Source: Gallionellales bacterium RIFCSPLOWO2_02_FULL_59_110
GTDB taxonomy: Bacteria; Pseudomonadota; Gammaproteobacteria; Burkholderiales; Gallionellaceae
NCBI GenBank assembly: GCA_001801215.1
Contig: MGXA01000070.1
Coordinates: 1-64,000 of the forward strand
Length of the DNA stretch: 64,000 nt
Direction: 5' to 3'
Shown here: in pieces, positions 17,467-26,076 of the stretch
Numbering within the stretch: position 1 is the stretch's first letter
How the letters are laid out: every line of letters begins with the position of its first letter
The notes under the pieces: model-generated
Database searches by the model: none
What the model was told of the DNA's origin: nothing
The model's input: only the letters and a program-made list of their open reading frames with translations
Position numbers and translations under genes: made by a program

Positions 17467-20070
17467 ATGAACAAGGGGATGTTCTGGAAAAAAGACTGGT
17501 TCGTCGGTTTGTTGGTGGCGCTGGTGTTTTTGCTTGGCGCGAACACCGACCTGATGCAAAGCCTGGAGCGCAAGGCATATGACTTGGGGATGCTGGCTTC
17601 GTCGCGTGCGCCGAGCGACAAGATTGCGGTAATCGCGATCGACGAGCAGAGCATCGCAAATCTGGGCCGCTGGCCATGGTCGCGCGAAATTCACGCCAAG
17701 ATGGTGGATATCCTCGCGGCGGGACATGCCAAAGTTATCGGGCATACCGCTTTCTTTTTCGAGCCGCAGGTCGATGCGGGACTCGCCTACATACATCAAA
17801 TCGCCGGGTTGCTGGGCAAGCAGCATTTGCTGGATGGAACGCAGCCTGCGGCGGTGGTTCCCGAGGTGGCGGCAAGTGGCGTTAGCGCCGCGGATGCGGG
17901 TAGCCCGGAGCAACAGTTGACCCCGGATGAGCCCTCGCCGCTGGACACGCTGCTGCTGGAAGCGGCGCAAAATCTCAACAACGACCAGAAACTCAGCGAC
18001 AGCATGGCTAACGCCAACGATGTGCTGCTGGCAATGTTTTTCGATCTGGGCGAACCGCAAGGTAAACCCGACGAGGCGCTGCCCGACTATGTGCTGCGCA
18101 ACAATCTCATCAACGTGAAAGGCTCCGGCGCGCAGCCGTTACCTTCGCGCGGCATGCTGGCGCCGATCCCGGCTTTGGGCGGCAAGGCATTGGCCATCGG
18201 TCATCTGAACAGTTTTCCGGACGTGGACGGCGCGGTGCGCACCGAGCCGCTGGTGGTGAGCTACTACGACCAATATTATCCCTCCTTGTCGCTGATGCTG
18301 GCGGCCAAGAGCCTCAATCTTGACGCCAGGGATATCCACGTCAGCCTGGGCGAAGGCGTGCAGTTGGGCAACCGGAAAATCGCCACCGATCCGGCCTTGC
18401 AGATGCATACCTATTTTTACAAGGATACGGATGGGCGTCCCGCTTTCCCGGTGGATTCTTTCTACGACGTGTTTACCGGCAAGATACCGGCGGAAAAATA
18501 CCGCGACAAGATCGTGCTGATCGGTGCGTCGGCCGCCGGCGTCGGCACCTTGCAGGTGACGCCGGTTTCTGCGGGCATGGCGCCCGCGTTGATCCTGGCG
18601 CATTCGGTGTCCAGCATTCTCAAGGGCGATTATTTCGTGGCGCCGGACTGGGGGGTGATGGCGGAAATCGGCGTGTTCCTGCTGGTCGCGCTGTACCTGG
18701 TTCTGTTGCTGCCGCGTCTCGGTGCGGCGGTTGGTGCCGCAGTTACCGGCGCATTGTTCGCGGCATTGCTGGCGGCGCACTTCGTGCTGATGACGACTCA
18801 GGCGCTGTGGCTGCAACTGATGCTGCCCTCGACTTTGCTGCTGGTCGGCCATGCGCTGCTGACCACCAAGCGCTTCCTGGTGACGGAGAAGGGCAAACAT
18901 AAATCCGATGCCGAATCCGCGGAAAGCAACCGTATGCTGGGGCTGGCATTCCAGGGACAGGGGCAGCTGGACATCGCCTTCGACAAGTTCCGCAAGGTGC
19001 CGATGGACGACAGTCTGATGGAGGTGCTGTACAACCTGGGGCTGGATTTCGAGCGCAAACGCCAGTTCAACAAGGCCGAATCGGTATTCAAATATATGGC
19101 CGAATACAACCCCAAGTTCCGCGATCTGGAGCAGCGCGTGAAGCAGGTGCAGGCCATGTCCGAAACAGTCATTCTCGGAAGCGGCGGAGGCGGGCGCACC
19201 AATGCCAGCACCATGGTGCTGGACAAGGCGGGCGTGTCCAAGCCGATGCTGGGGCGTTACGAGATCGAGAAGGAGCTCGGCAAGGGCGCGATGGGCGTGG
19301 TGTATTACGGCAAGGATCCCAAGATTGGCCGCGTGGTGGCGATCAAGACCATGGCCCTGGCTCAGGAGTTCGAGCCGGACGAATTGCAGGACGTGAAGGA
19401 ACGCTTCTTCCGCGAGGCGGAAACGGCGGGACGTTTGAACCATCCGAACATCGTGTCGATTTACGATGCCGGCGAGGAGCACGACCTGGCTTATATCGCG
19501 ATGGAATTTCTCAAGGGCAAGGATCTGGTGCCGTTTACCAAACCGGGCAATCTGCTGCCGCTGGACAGGGTGATGAGCATCGTTGCCCGTGTCGCCGACG
19601 CGCTGGATTATGCGCACAGGCAGAACGTGGTACATCGCGACATCAAGCCGGCCAACATCATGTACGACCCGGAAACCGATACGCCCAAGGTGACCGATTT
19701 CGGCATCGCGCGCATTACCGATTCGAGCAAAACCAAAACCGGCATGGTGCTGGGCACGCCTTCGTTCATGTCGCCGGAGCAGCTGGCTGGCAGGAAGATC
19801 GAGGGGCATTCCGACCTGTTCTCGCTGGGCGCGAGCCTCTACCAACTGGCTTGTGGTAAGCTTCCATTCGAGGGCGACTCGATGGCGCAGTTGATGTACC
19901 GTATCGCCAACGAACCCCATGCCGATATTTTGAGCATCCGGCCGGATTTGCCGCCTTGTCTGGTGACCATCGTCAACAAGTCGCTGGCCAAACAGATCGA
20001 AGACCGTTACGCCAATGGCGCGGAGATGGCTGAAGCGTTACGCCGATGCGCGGCCGGCTTGCAGGGATGA
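17467..20070 (+). CDS. CHASE2-domain sensor Ser/Thr protein kinase with internal TPR-like segment
   Basis: N-terminal TM + CHASE2 region (IAVIAIDEQSIANLGRWPWSREIHAKMVDIL, KIVLIGASAAGVGTLQVTPV), three TMs, kinase GKGAMGVVYYG, VVHRDIKPANIMYD, DFGIARIT. Confidence 0.93.
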   Translation: MNKGMFWKKDWFVGLLVALVFLLGANTDLMQSLERKAYDLGMLASSRAPSDKIAVIAIDEQSIANLGRWPWSREIHAKMVDILAAGHAKVIGHTAFFFEPQVDAGLAYIHQIAGLLGKQHLLDGTQPAAVVPEVAASGVSAADAGSPEQQLTPDEPSPLDTLLLEAAQNLNNDQKLSDSMANANDVLLAMFFDLGEPQGKPDEALPDYVLRNNLINVKGSGAQPLPSRGMLAPIPALGGKALAIGHLNSFPDVDGAVRTEPLVVSYYDQYYPSLSLMLAAKSLNLDARDIHVSLGEGVQLGNRKIATDPALQMHTYFYKDTDGRPAFPVDSFYDVFTGKIPAEKYRDKIVLIGASAAGVGTLQVTPVSAGMAPALILAHSVSSILKGDYFVAPDWGVMAEIGVFLLVALYLVLLLPRLGAAVGAAVTGALFAALLAAHFVLMTTQALWLQLMLPSTLLLVGHALLTTKRFLVTEKGKHKSDAESAESNRMLGLAFQGQGQLDIAFDKFRKVPMDDSLMEVLYNLGLDFERKRQFNKAESVFKYMAEYNPKFRDLEQRVKQVQAMSETVILGSGGGGRTNASTMVLDKAGVSKPMLGRYEIEKELGKGAMGVVYYGKDPKIGRVVAIKTMALAQEFEPDELQDVKERFFREAETAGRLNHPNIVSIYDAGEEHDLAYIAMEFLKGKDLVPFTKPGNLLPLDRVMSIVARVADALDYAHRQNVVHRDIKPANIMYDPETDTPKVTDFGIARITDSSKTKTGMVLGTPSFMSPEQLAGRKIEGHSDLFSLGASLYQLACGKLPFEGDSMAQLMYRIANEPHADILSIRPDLPPCLVTIVNKSLAKQIEDRYANGAEMAEALRRCAAGLQG

Positions 20071-20073
20071 GCT

Positions 20074-20901
20074 ATGAAAATAGAAGACGCGCTTGAAATA
20101 GTCAGCCAGACCCATCCGGGTATGGTGCGTTCGCACAACGAAGACAGCGTCGCGCAGGAACTGGCTTGTGGCTTGGTTGTGCTGGCGGACGGGATGGGTG
20201 GCTATAATGCCGGAGAAGTGGCGAGCGGCATAGCCGTTTCGGTCGTGGCGACGGAAATCTGCCAACGCTTGGAGAGTGTCAGCCCGGTGGATCGCGACGA
20301 GGCAAGCGGCGAGGAATTGGGTGTGGCGCTGCTGCGCGACAACATCCGCAAGGCGAACGCCTCGATCTATCATGCGGCGCAGAGCCAGCCGCAATACGCG
20401 GGAATGGGCACGACCATCGTTTCCGGCCTGTTTTACGACAACCGCGTGGCGGTCGGGCATGTCGGCGATTCGCGCATGTACCGGTTGCGCGGCGAGACGC
20501 TGGAGACGATCACCCGCGACCATTCCCTGTTGCAGGAGCAGATCGACGGCGGGATGATCAGCGTCGAGGATGCGCGCCAGTCCAGGAACAAGAATCTGGT
20601 GACGCGCGCGGTCGGGATCGATGCCGAAGTGGTGCCGGAAATTCATTTGCACGACGTGCTGGTCGGCGATATTTACCTGCTCTGTTCGGACGGCCTGAAC
20701 GACATGGTGGAGGACGAGGATATCCAGTCCACGCTGTATGCGATGCAGGGCAACCTGCCGCTTGCGGTCGAGCAATTGATCCAGATGGCGAACGACAACG
20801 GCGGCCGCGACAATGTTTCGGTGATACTGGTAAAAATCAATGGCGAATTTGCCGTGCCGCGCGGCTGGCTGGCGCAGCTGTTCAAATGGTTCAGGAAGTA
20901 A
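20074..20901 (+). CDS. PP2C-family Ser/Thr protein phosphatase (Stp1/PppA-like)
   Basis: THPGMVRSHNEDSV, VLADGMGGYNAGEVAS, VGHVGDSRMYRLRG, LLCSDGLNDMVED, NGGRDNVSVILV. Confidence 0.95.
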   Translation: MKIEDALEIVSQTHPGMVRSHNEDSVAQELACGLVVLADGMGGYNAGEVASGIAVSVVATEICQRLESVSPVDRDEASGEELGVALLRDNIRKANASIYHAAQSQPQYAGMGTTIVSGLFYDNRVAVGHVGDSRMYRLRGETLETITRDHSLLQEQIDGGMISVEDARQSRNKNLVTRAVGIDAEVVPEIHLHDVLVGDIYLLCSDGLNDMVEDEDIQSTLYAMQGNLPLAVEQLIQMANDNGGRDNVSVILVKINGEFAVPRGWLAQLFKWFRK

Positions 20902-20937
20902 CTGGTTCAAAATTCAGTTTGGGGAAGGGTCAAGACT

Positions 20938-21729
20938 ATGGCTGCAAAATTGATACTTAGCATGGACGGGGTGGTCGTCAAGGAATACCCCCTGAGCAAG
21001 GAGCGCATGACCATCGGGCGCAAGGCGCATAACGATATTGTCATCGACAACCTGGCGGTGAGCGGCGAACATGCGGCAGTCGTCACCATACTGCACGACT
21101 CTTTCCTCGAAGACCTGGACAGCACCAACGGGCTGGAAGTAAACGGGGTTCCGACCAAGAAGCACTTCCTGCAAAACAACGACCTGATCGAGATCGGCAA
21201 ATACAAGCTGAAATACGTCAACGATCAGGCCGGCCAGACGAACCCCGCCGATTTCGAGAGAACCATGGTGTTGCGCGCGCCGGTCAAACAGGCCGCCCCT
21301 GCCGCAGAAAAAGGCGATACAACCGTGATGGGCATGACAAAGGCCCCAAGCGCCGCCAATGTCAAGCCTGCCGAAATGCTGGATCAAACCGGCAAAGCTG
21401 CGCAGCAGCCGGTCAAACCGGCAATTCCACAGGCGGCTGCCAAGCCGGCCATGGCTTCCGCCTTGCAAGCGGTGGCCGTGCAAATTCTGACCGGCCCCAA
21501 CGCCGGGAAGGAGCTGGAACTGGTCAAGAACCTCACCACGCTGGGCAAACCCGGCGTGCAGGTGGCTGTCCTGACGCGCCGCCCGCACGGTTACTTTATC
21601 ACCCATGTGGAAGGCGCAAACCATCCAACGGTGAACGGAACGCCGTTGAGCGACCAGCCGCATCAGCTTAACGACCATGATGTGATCGAGCTGGCCGGGG
21701 TGAAAATGGAGTTTTATTTCAAGGGATAA
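20938..21729 (+). CDS. FHA-domain protein (two FHA domains)
   Basis: MTIGRKAHNDIVIDNLAVSGEHAAV...DLDSTNGLEVNGVPTKKHFLQNNDLIEIGKY; second FHA-like domain 'TTLGKPGVQVAVLTRRPHGYFITHVEGANHPTVNGTPL'. Confidence 0.9.
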   Translation: MAAKLILSMDGVVVKEYPLSKERMTIGRKAHNDIVIDNLAVSGEHAAVVTILHDSFLEDLDSTNGLEVNGVPTKKHFLQNNDLIEIGKYKLKYVNDQAGQTNPADFERTMVLRAPVKQAAPAAEKGDTTVMGMTKAPSAANVKPAEMLDQTGKAAQQPVKPAIPQAAAKPAMASALQAVAVQILTGPNAGKELELVKNLTTLGKPGVQVAVLTRRPHGYFITHVEGANHPTVNGTPLSDQPHQLNDHDVIELAGVKMEFYFKG

Positions 21730-21731
21730 CA

Positions 21732-21860
21732 GATGGCAGAGGACAGCGGGCAGGAGACAGAAGCGTTGTCGCGGCTTCGCCGCGCCTTTAATGGAATATT
21801 GCCGCGCAGCGGCAACAAAGCCTCTGTCTCCTGTCCCCTGTCTTCCGTCCTCTGGCAGAC
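21732..21860. repeat. Long imperfect inverted repeat filling the FHA / adenylate cyclase intergenic space
   Basis: Left TGGCAGAGGACAGCGGGCAGGAGACAGAAGCGTTG; reverse complement of right arm TGCCAGAGGACGGAAGACAGGGGACAGGAGACAGAGGCTTTGTTG. Confidence 0.75.
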
Positions 21861-21863
21861 ATC

Positions 21864-24089
21864 GTGAAAAAAAATGCGGTACTGATCGGGCTGGGGCTGC
21901 TGATAATCCTGTTTTTTGCCGGCAATGCCGCGCGTTTCTATCAGCTTAATTTTGTCGATAAGCTGTCCGCCGTCCTGTATGACTACCGTTTGCAGTTGAC
22001 CATGCCGCGTACGGTGGATAGCCGTATCGTCATTCTCGACATCGACGAGAAAAGCCTCAAGGAGGAAGGGCGCTGGCCGTGGAGCCGGGATCGCCTCAGC
22101 CTGCTGATGGACAAGCTGTTCGATAAATATGGCGTGGTAGTGGTCGGTTTCGACGTGGTGTTTGCCGAGAAGGACGAAAGTTCCGGGCTCAGGGTATTGC
22201 AGCAAATCGGGCAAACTCAGCTCAAGGGAGATGCGCAGTTCCAGGCGGCATTGATCCAGCTCCAGCCGCAACTCGAGTATGACAAACTGTTCGCCGACAG
22301 TATCAGGAACCGCAACGTGGTGCTGGGTTATTACCTGACCAATCAGAGCGGCACCGACAATGTGTCAGGGGTGTTGCCCGAACCGGTTTTTCCGGCGGGC
22401 ATATTTAAGGGGCGGCCGATCAGGTTTACGTCCTGGAACGGTTATGGGGCAAATCTTCCGGGATTGCAAAAGGCGGCGGCGGCGGCCGGACACTTCAATC
22501 CGCTGGTGGACGCCGACGGTGTGGTGCGGCGCGTACCGATGGTCGCGGAATACGGCGGAGCCTATTACGAATCCCTGTCGCTGGCGATGGTGCGCACCCT
22601 GTTCGGCCAACCGGAATTGCTGCCGGGTTTTGCCGAGGGCAAAACCGAGGGCTATGGCGGCCTGGAGTGGCTGGAACTGGATACCGCCGCCGGCAAACTG
22701 AAAATCCCGGTGGACGTGGAGGTGGCCACTTTCGTGCCGTACCGCGGCAGGCAAGGGAGCTTCCGCTATATTTCGGTTGCCGATGTGCTGCATGACCGCG
22801 TCGAAATCGAGCAACTCCAGAACAAGATCGTGCTGATAGGCACCACGGCGCCCGGACTGCTCGATCTGCGCGCCACGCCGGTGGCGGAGGTTTATCCGGG
22901 GGTGGAAGCGCACGCCAACATGATTTCCGGCATTCTCGACCAGAACCTGAAAGAGCGGCCGGCCTATATGGTCGGGGCAGAGGTGGTCTGGCTGCTGCTG
23001 ATGGGTATTGCGTTGAGCTTTCTGCTGCCGCGACTGGGGCCGGCCAAGGCAATACTGGTTTCGGCGACCACCTTCGCCATTACGTTCGGCATGAGCCTGG
23101 CCGTCTGGCACTACGGGAACCTGCTGTTTACCGTGGCGAACAGCCTGGTGATGATCGCCTTGCTGTTTGCGCTGAACATGTCCTACGGCTACTTCGTCGA
23201 ATCGCGCACCAAGCGCCAGATTACCGGCCTGTTCGGCCAGTATGTGCCGAGCGAACTGGTCGAGGAAATGGCGGAGCATCCGGAAAGCGTGTCCATGGAA
23301 GGCGACAGCCGCGAGATGACCATCCTGTTTTCCGACGTGCGCGGTTTTACCACGCTTTCGGAGGGGCTGGACCCGAAGGAACTGACGCTGCTGATGAACG
23401 AATTCCTCACCCCCTTGTCACGAGTTATTTACAAGCATCGCGGCACCATCGATAAATACATGGGCGATTGCATCATGGCATTCTGGGGCGCGCCGCTGCC
23501 GGATGCGAACCATGCGCGCCATGCAATCCTGGCAGGCATCGAGATGCAAGCGGCCCTGAAGGCGTTGCAGCCGCACTTCAAGGAACGCGGCTGGCCGGAG
23601 ATTTACATCGGCATAGGTATCAACAGCGGGCGCGTCAGCGTCGGCAACATGGGTTCCGAAGTGCGCGTGGCCTACACGGTAATGGGCGATGAAGTGAACC
23701 TCGCCTCGCGTCTGGAAGGTATTACCAAGCAGTACGGCGTCGGCGTGATCGTCGGCGAAAACACCAAAAATGCCGTAACCGATTTTGTCTACCGCGAGCT
23801 TGACCATGTGCGCGTGAAAGGCAAGGAGAAACCAATCGCGATTTACGAGCCCATCGGCCTGTCCAGCGAAGTGAGTAAGGATTTGCAGGACGAGGTCAAG
23901 CTGTTCCACGAAGCGCGCCGCCTGTACCGCAGGCAGGACTGGGATCAGGCCGAGTTGCAACTGATGAATTTGCAGCGCATGTCGCCGGATGCGGCACTGT
24001 ACGGAATTTATGCCGAGCGCATCGCCTATTTCCGTAAAAATCCGCCTGCGGCGGATTGGGATGGCGTGTTTGTGTTCCAGACCAAGTGA
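21864..24089 (+). CDS. CHASE2-domain class III adenylate/guanylate cyclase (GTG start)
   Basis: CHASE2 region (RIVILDIDEKSLKEEGRWPWSRDRLSLLMDKL; NKIVLIGTTAPGLLDLRATPV); cyclase domain MTILFSDVRGFTTLSEGLDP, GTIDKYMGDCIMAFWGAPLPDANHARHA, GINSGRVSVGNMGSEVRVAYTVMGDEVNLASRLEG. Confidence 0.95.
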   Translation: MKKNAVLIGLGLLIILFFAGNAARFYQLNFVDKLSAVLYDYRLQLTMPRTVDSRIVILDIDEKSLKEEGRWPWSRDRLSLLMDKLFDKYGVVVVGFDVVFAEKDESSGLRVLQQIGQTQLKGDAQFQAALIQLQPQLEYDKLFADSIRNRNVVLGYYLTNQSGTDNVSGVLPEPVFPAGIFKGRPIRFTSWNGYGANLPGLQKAAAAAGHFNPLVDADGVVRRVPMVAEYGGAYYESLSLAMVRTLFGQPELLPGFAEGKTEGYGGLEWLELDTAAGKLKIPVDVEVATFVPYRGRQGSFRYISVADVLHDRVEIEQLQNKIVLIGTTAPGLLDLRATPVAEVYPGVEAHANMISGILDQNLKERPAYMVGAEVVWLLLMGIALSFLLPRLGPAKAILVSATTFAITFGMSLAVWHYGNLLFTVANSLVMIALLFALNMSYGYFVESRTKRQITGLFGQYVPSELVEEMAEHPESVSMEGDSREMTILFSDVRGFTTLSEGLDPKELTLLMNEFLTPLSRVIYKHRGTIDKYMGDCIMAFWGAPLPDANHARHAILAGIEMQAALKALQPHFKERGWPEIYIGIGINSGRVSVGNMGSEVRVAYTVMGDEVNLASRLEGITKQYGVGVIVGENTKNAVTDFVYRELDHVRVKGKEKPIAIYEPIGLSSEVSKDLQDEVKLFHEARRLYRRQDWDQAELQLMNLQRMSPDAALYGIYAERIAYFRKNPPAADWDGVFVFQTK

Positions 24090-24093
24090 TTCG

Positions 24094-24166
24094 GTAGGGG
24101 CGCGATTTATCGCGCCCTTCGCCGGGAGCAAGAATAGTTAGGGGCGCGATAAATCGCGCCCCTACG
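24094..24166. repeat. REPIN-like doublet: two inverted GTAGGGGCGCGATTTATCGCGCCC units
   Basis: GTAGGGGCGCGATTTATCGCGCCC ... GGGGCGCGATAAATCGCGCCCCTAC. Confidence 0.9.
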
Positions 24167-24194
24167 GATCATCAAGATTAAAGGCGACAAAACG

Positions 24195-24959
24195 ATGAAA
24201 CTCAGAGTATTGGGGTGTAGCGGCGGGATCGGTGGCAATCAGCGCACCACCTCGTTCCTGCTCGATCATGACGTGCTGATCGATGCAGGAACGGGTGTCA
24301 ACGAACTCAGCCTTGCCGAAATCAGCATGATCGACCATGTTTTTATCACCCATTCGCATCTCGACCATATCGCCTGCATCCCGTTCATGGTGGACAGCGC
24401 ATGGGCCATGCGCGACCGCCCGCTGACCATTTACGCCATCGAGGAAACGCTGGGCATCCTCAGGCAGCATATTTTCAACTGGAAAATATGGCCGGATTTC
24501 ACGGAAATCCCCGACGCCTGCCAACCTTCCATGCGTTACCGTCCGATAGCACTGGGCGAGACGGTTGTGTTGGGCGAACGCAGGATAACCGCCATTCCGG
24601 CCCATCATGCTGTACCTGCGGTCGGTTTTCATCTGGATAGCGGCGAGGCGAGCCTGGTATATAGCGGGGATACCACCGTCAACGATGACGTATGGGAGGC
24701 GGTTAACCGGATCGAAAATTTACGCTATCTCATCATTGAAACCGCATTCTCGGACGGCGAAAAAGAGCTGGCGGTACTGTCCATGCACCTTTGCCCGAGC
24801 ATGCTGGCGGGAGAACTGAAAAAATTCCGGCGCGATGCCGAGGTGTTTGTGACACATCTGAAGCCGGGTGAAGTGGAGCTGACCATGCGGCAGATCGAAA
24901 GCGCCGTTCATGACCGGCAGCCCAAAATGCTGTTGAACGGCCAGGAGCTCGAGTTTTAG
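24195..24959 (+). CDS. Metallo-beta-lactamase fold protein resembling class II 3',5'-cAMP phosphodiesterase
   Basis: VFITHSHLDHIACIPFMVD, QHIFNWKIWPDF, LVYSGDTTVND; 'FITHSHLDH' + 'IFNWKIWPD' pattern of PDEase_II. Confidence 0.78.
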   Translation: MKLRVLGCSGGIGGNQRTTSFLLDHDVLIDAGTGVNELSLAEISMIDHVFITHSHLDHIACIPFMVDSAWAMRDRPLTIYAIEETLGILRQHIFNWKIWPDFTEIPDACQPSMRYRPIALGETVVLGERRITAIPAHHAVPAVGFHLDSGEASLVYSGDTTVNDDVWEAVNRIENLRYLIIETAFSDGEKELAVLSMHLCPSMLAGELKKFRRDAEVFVTHLKPGEVELTMRQIESAVHDRQPKMLLNGQELEF

Positions 24960-26063
24960 ATGACTTACGCGCTCGACATCAAGGTGCTGGCAGGACTGGA
25001 GCCGATTTCCTCGTTCGGCCCGGCGCGCTTGCGCGAGTTGCTCGATTATTGCCATATCGAAACTGTGTTCAAAGGCAGCGACCCGTTCAAGGCGCATGGC
25101 CTGCAAGGACAGTCGGTCTACTTGTTGGACGGCGAACTCGAACTGGTTTACCAGGACGGCAACCGGGTGGTGGTCGGCGCGCAGTCCGAATGGGCCAAAC
25201 ACCCGTTGGGCAAGCGTCAGCCGAGCATCGTTTCCGCTTCGGCATTGCGCGAGAGCCAGTTGCTGCGTGTCGATGACGAATTGCTGGACAGAATAGTTAC
25301 CCTGGATCAGTTTTCTCAGCATGCCCCTGTCGAGCGCTCTTTTTCCGTGCCGGGACATGCAGACCCCAACGACGCCTCGACCAGCATCAAGCGTTTGCTC
25401 AACTCCAGCATGTTCAGCGCGGACAACCTCAAGAACGGGCCGCTGGCGCATTTGCCGATGGCGAACGTCAGCGCGCTGTTGCAGCGCATCGAAGCGATTG
25501 CCGTGTGGGAAGGTGATGTCATCATCCGCGAAGGCGACGAGGGGGACTATTACTATCTGATCGATAGCGGGCGCGCACAGGTGACGCGCCGCGTAGGCGG
25601 TGTGGACTTGCTGCTGGCCAACCTGAAGGCGGGCGATGTGTTTGGCGAGGAAGCGCTGGTTTCGGACGTGAAACGCAATGCGACCGTCACGATGAAATCC
25701 AACGGGGTATTATTGCGCCTCGGGCGGCAGGATTTCATGGAACTGCTGCAGGAGCCGTTGCTGCATAAGTTGAGTTACGAGCAGGCCGTGCGGGCCGTGG
25801 CGCAGGGCGCGGTATGGCTGGACGTGCGGCATCCTCCAGAGTACCGGTACGACAGGCTGCCAGGGGCGATGAACGTGCCGCTGAACGATATACGTAACGC
25901 GCTCGGTGTACTGGATCCCGGCAAGAAATATATCGCCTACTGCCAGAGCGGGCGGCGCAGCGCGGCTGCCGCATTTATCCTGGCGCAGGCCGGGTATGAT
26001 GTGCGAGTGCTGGACGGCGGGCTGTGGTCGGTGCCAAAAACGACACAAAATACAGAGCGGTGA
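24960..26063 (+). CDS. Tandem cyclic-nucleotide-binding domains (first degenerate) fused to rhodanese
   Basis: GDYYYLIDSGRAQVTRR...GDVFGEEALVSDVKRNATVTMKS CNB motif; C-terminal VWLDVRHPPEYRYDRLPGAMNVPL...YCQSGRRSAAAAFILAQAGYDVRVLDGGL. Confidence 0.9.
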   Translation: MTYALDIKVLAGLEPISSFGPARLRELLDYCHIETVFKGSDPFKAHGLQGQSVYLLDGELELVYQDGNRVVVGAQSEWAKHPLGKRQPSIVSASALRESQLLRVDDELLDRIVTLDQFSQHAPVERSFSVPGHADPNDASTSIKRLLNSSMFSADNLKNGPLAHLPMANVSALLQRIEAIAVWEGDVIIREGDEGDYYYLIDSGRAQVTRRVGGVDLLLANLKAGDVFGEEALVSDVKRNATVTMKSNGVLLRLGRQDFMELLQEPLLHKLSYEQAVRAVAQGAVWLDVRHPPEYRYDRLPGAMNVPLNDIRNALGVLDPGKKYIAYCQSGRRSAAAAFILAQAGYDVRVLDGGLWSVPKTTQNTER

Positions 26064-26076
26064 AACGGGAGCGGTA

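Noticed and set aside
18139-19920. 593-aa reverse-strand ORF opposite the CHASE2 kinase
   Set aside because: Antisense shadow ORF; kinase motifs on + strand are unambiguous
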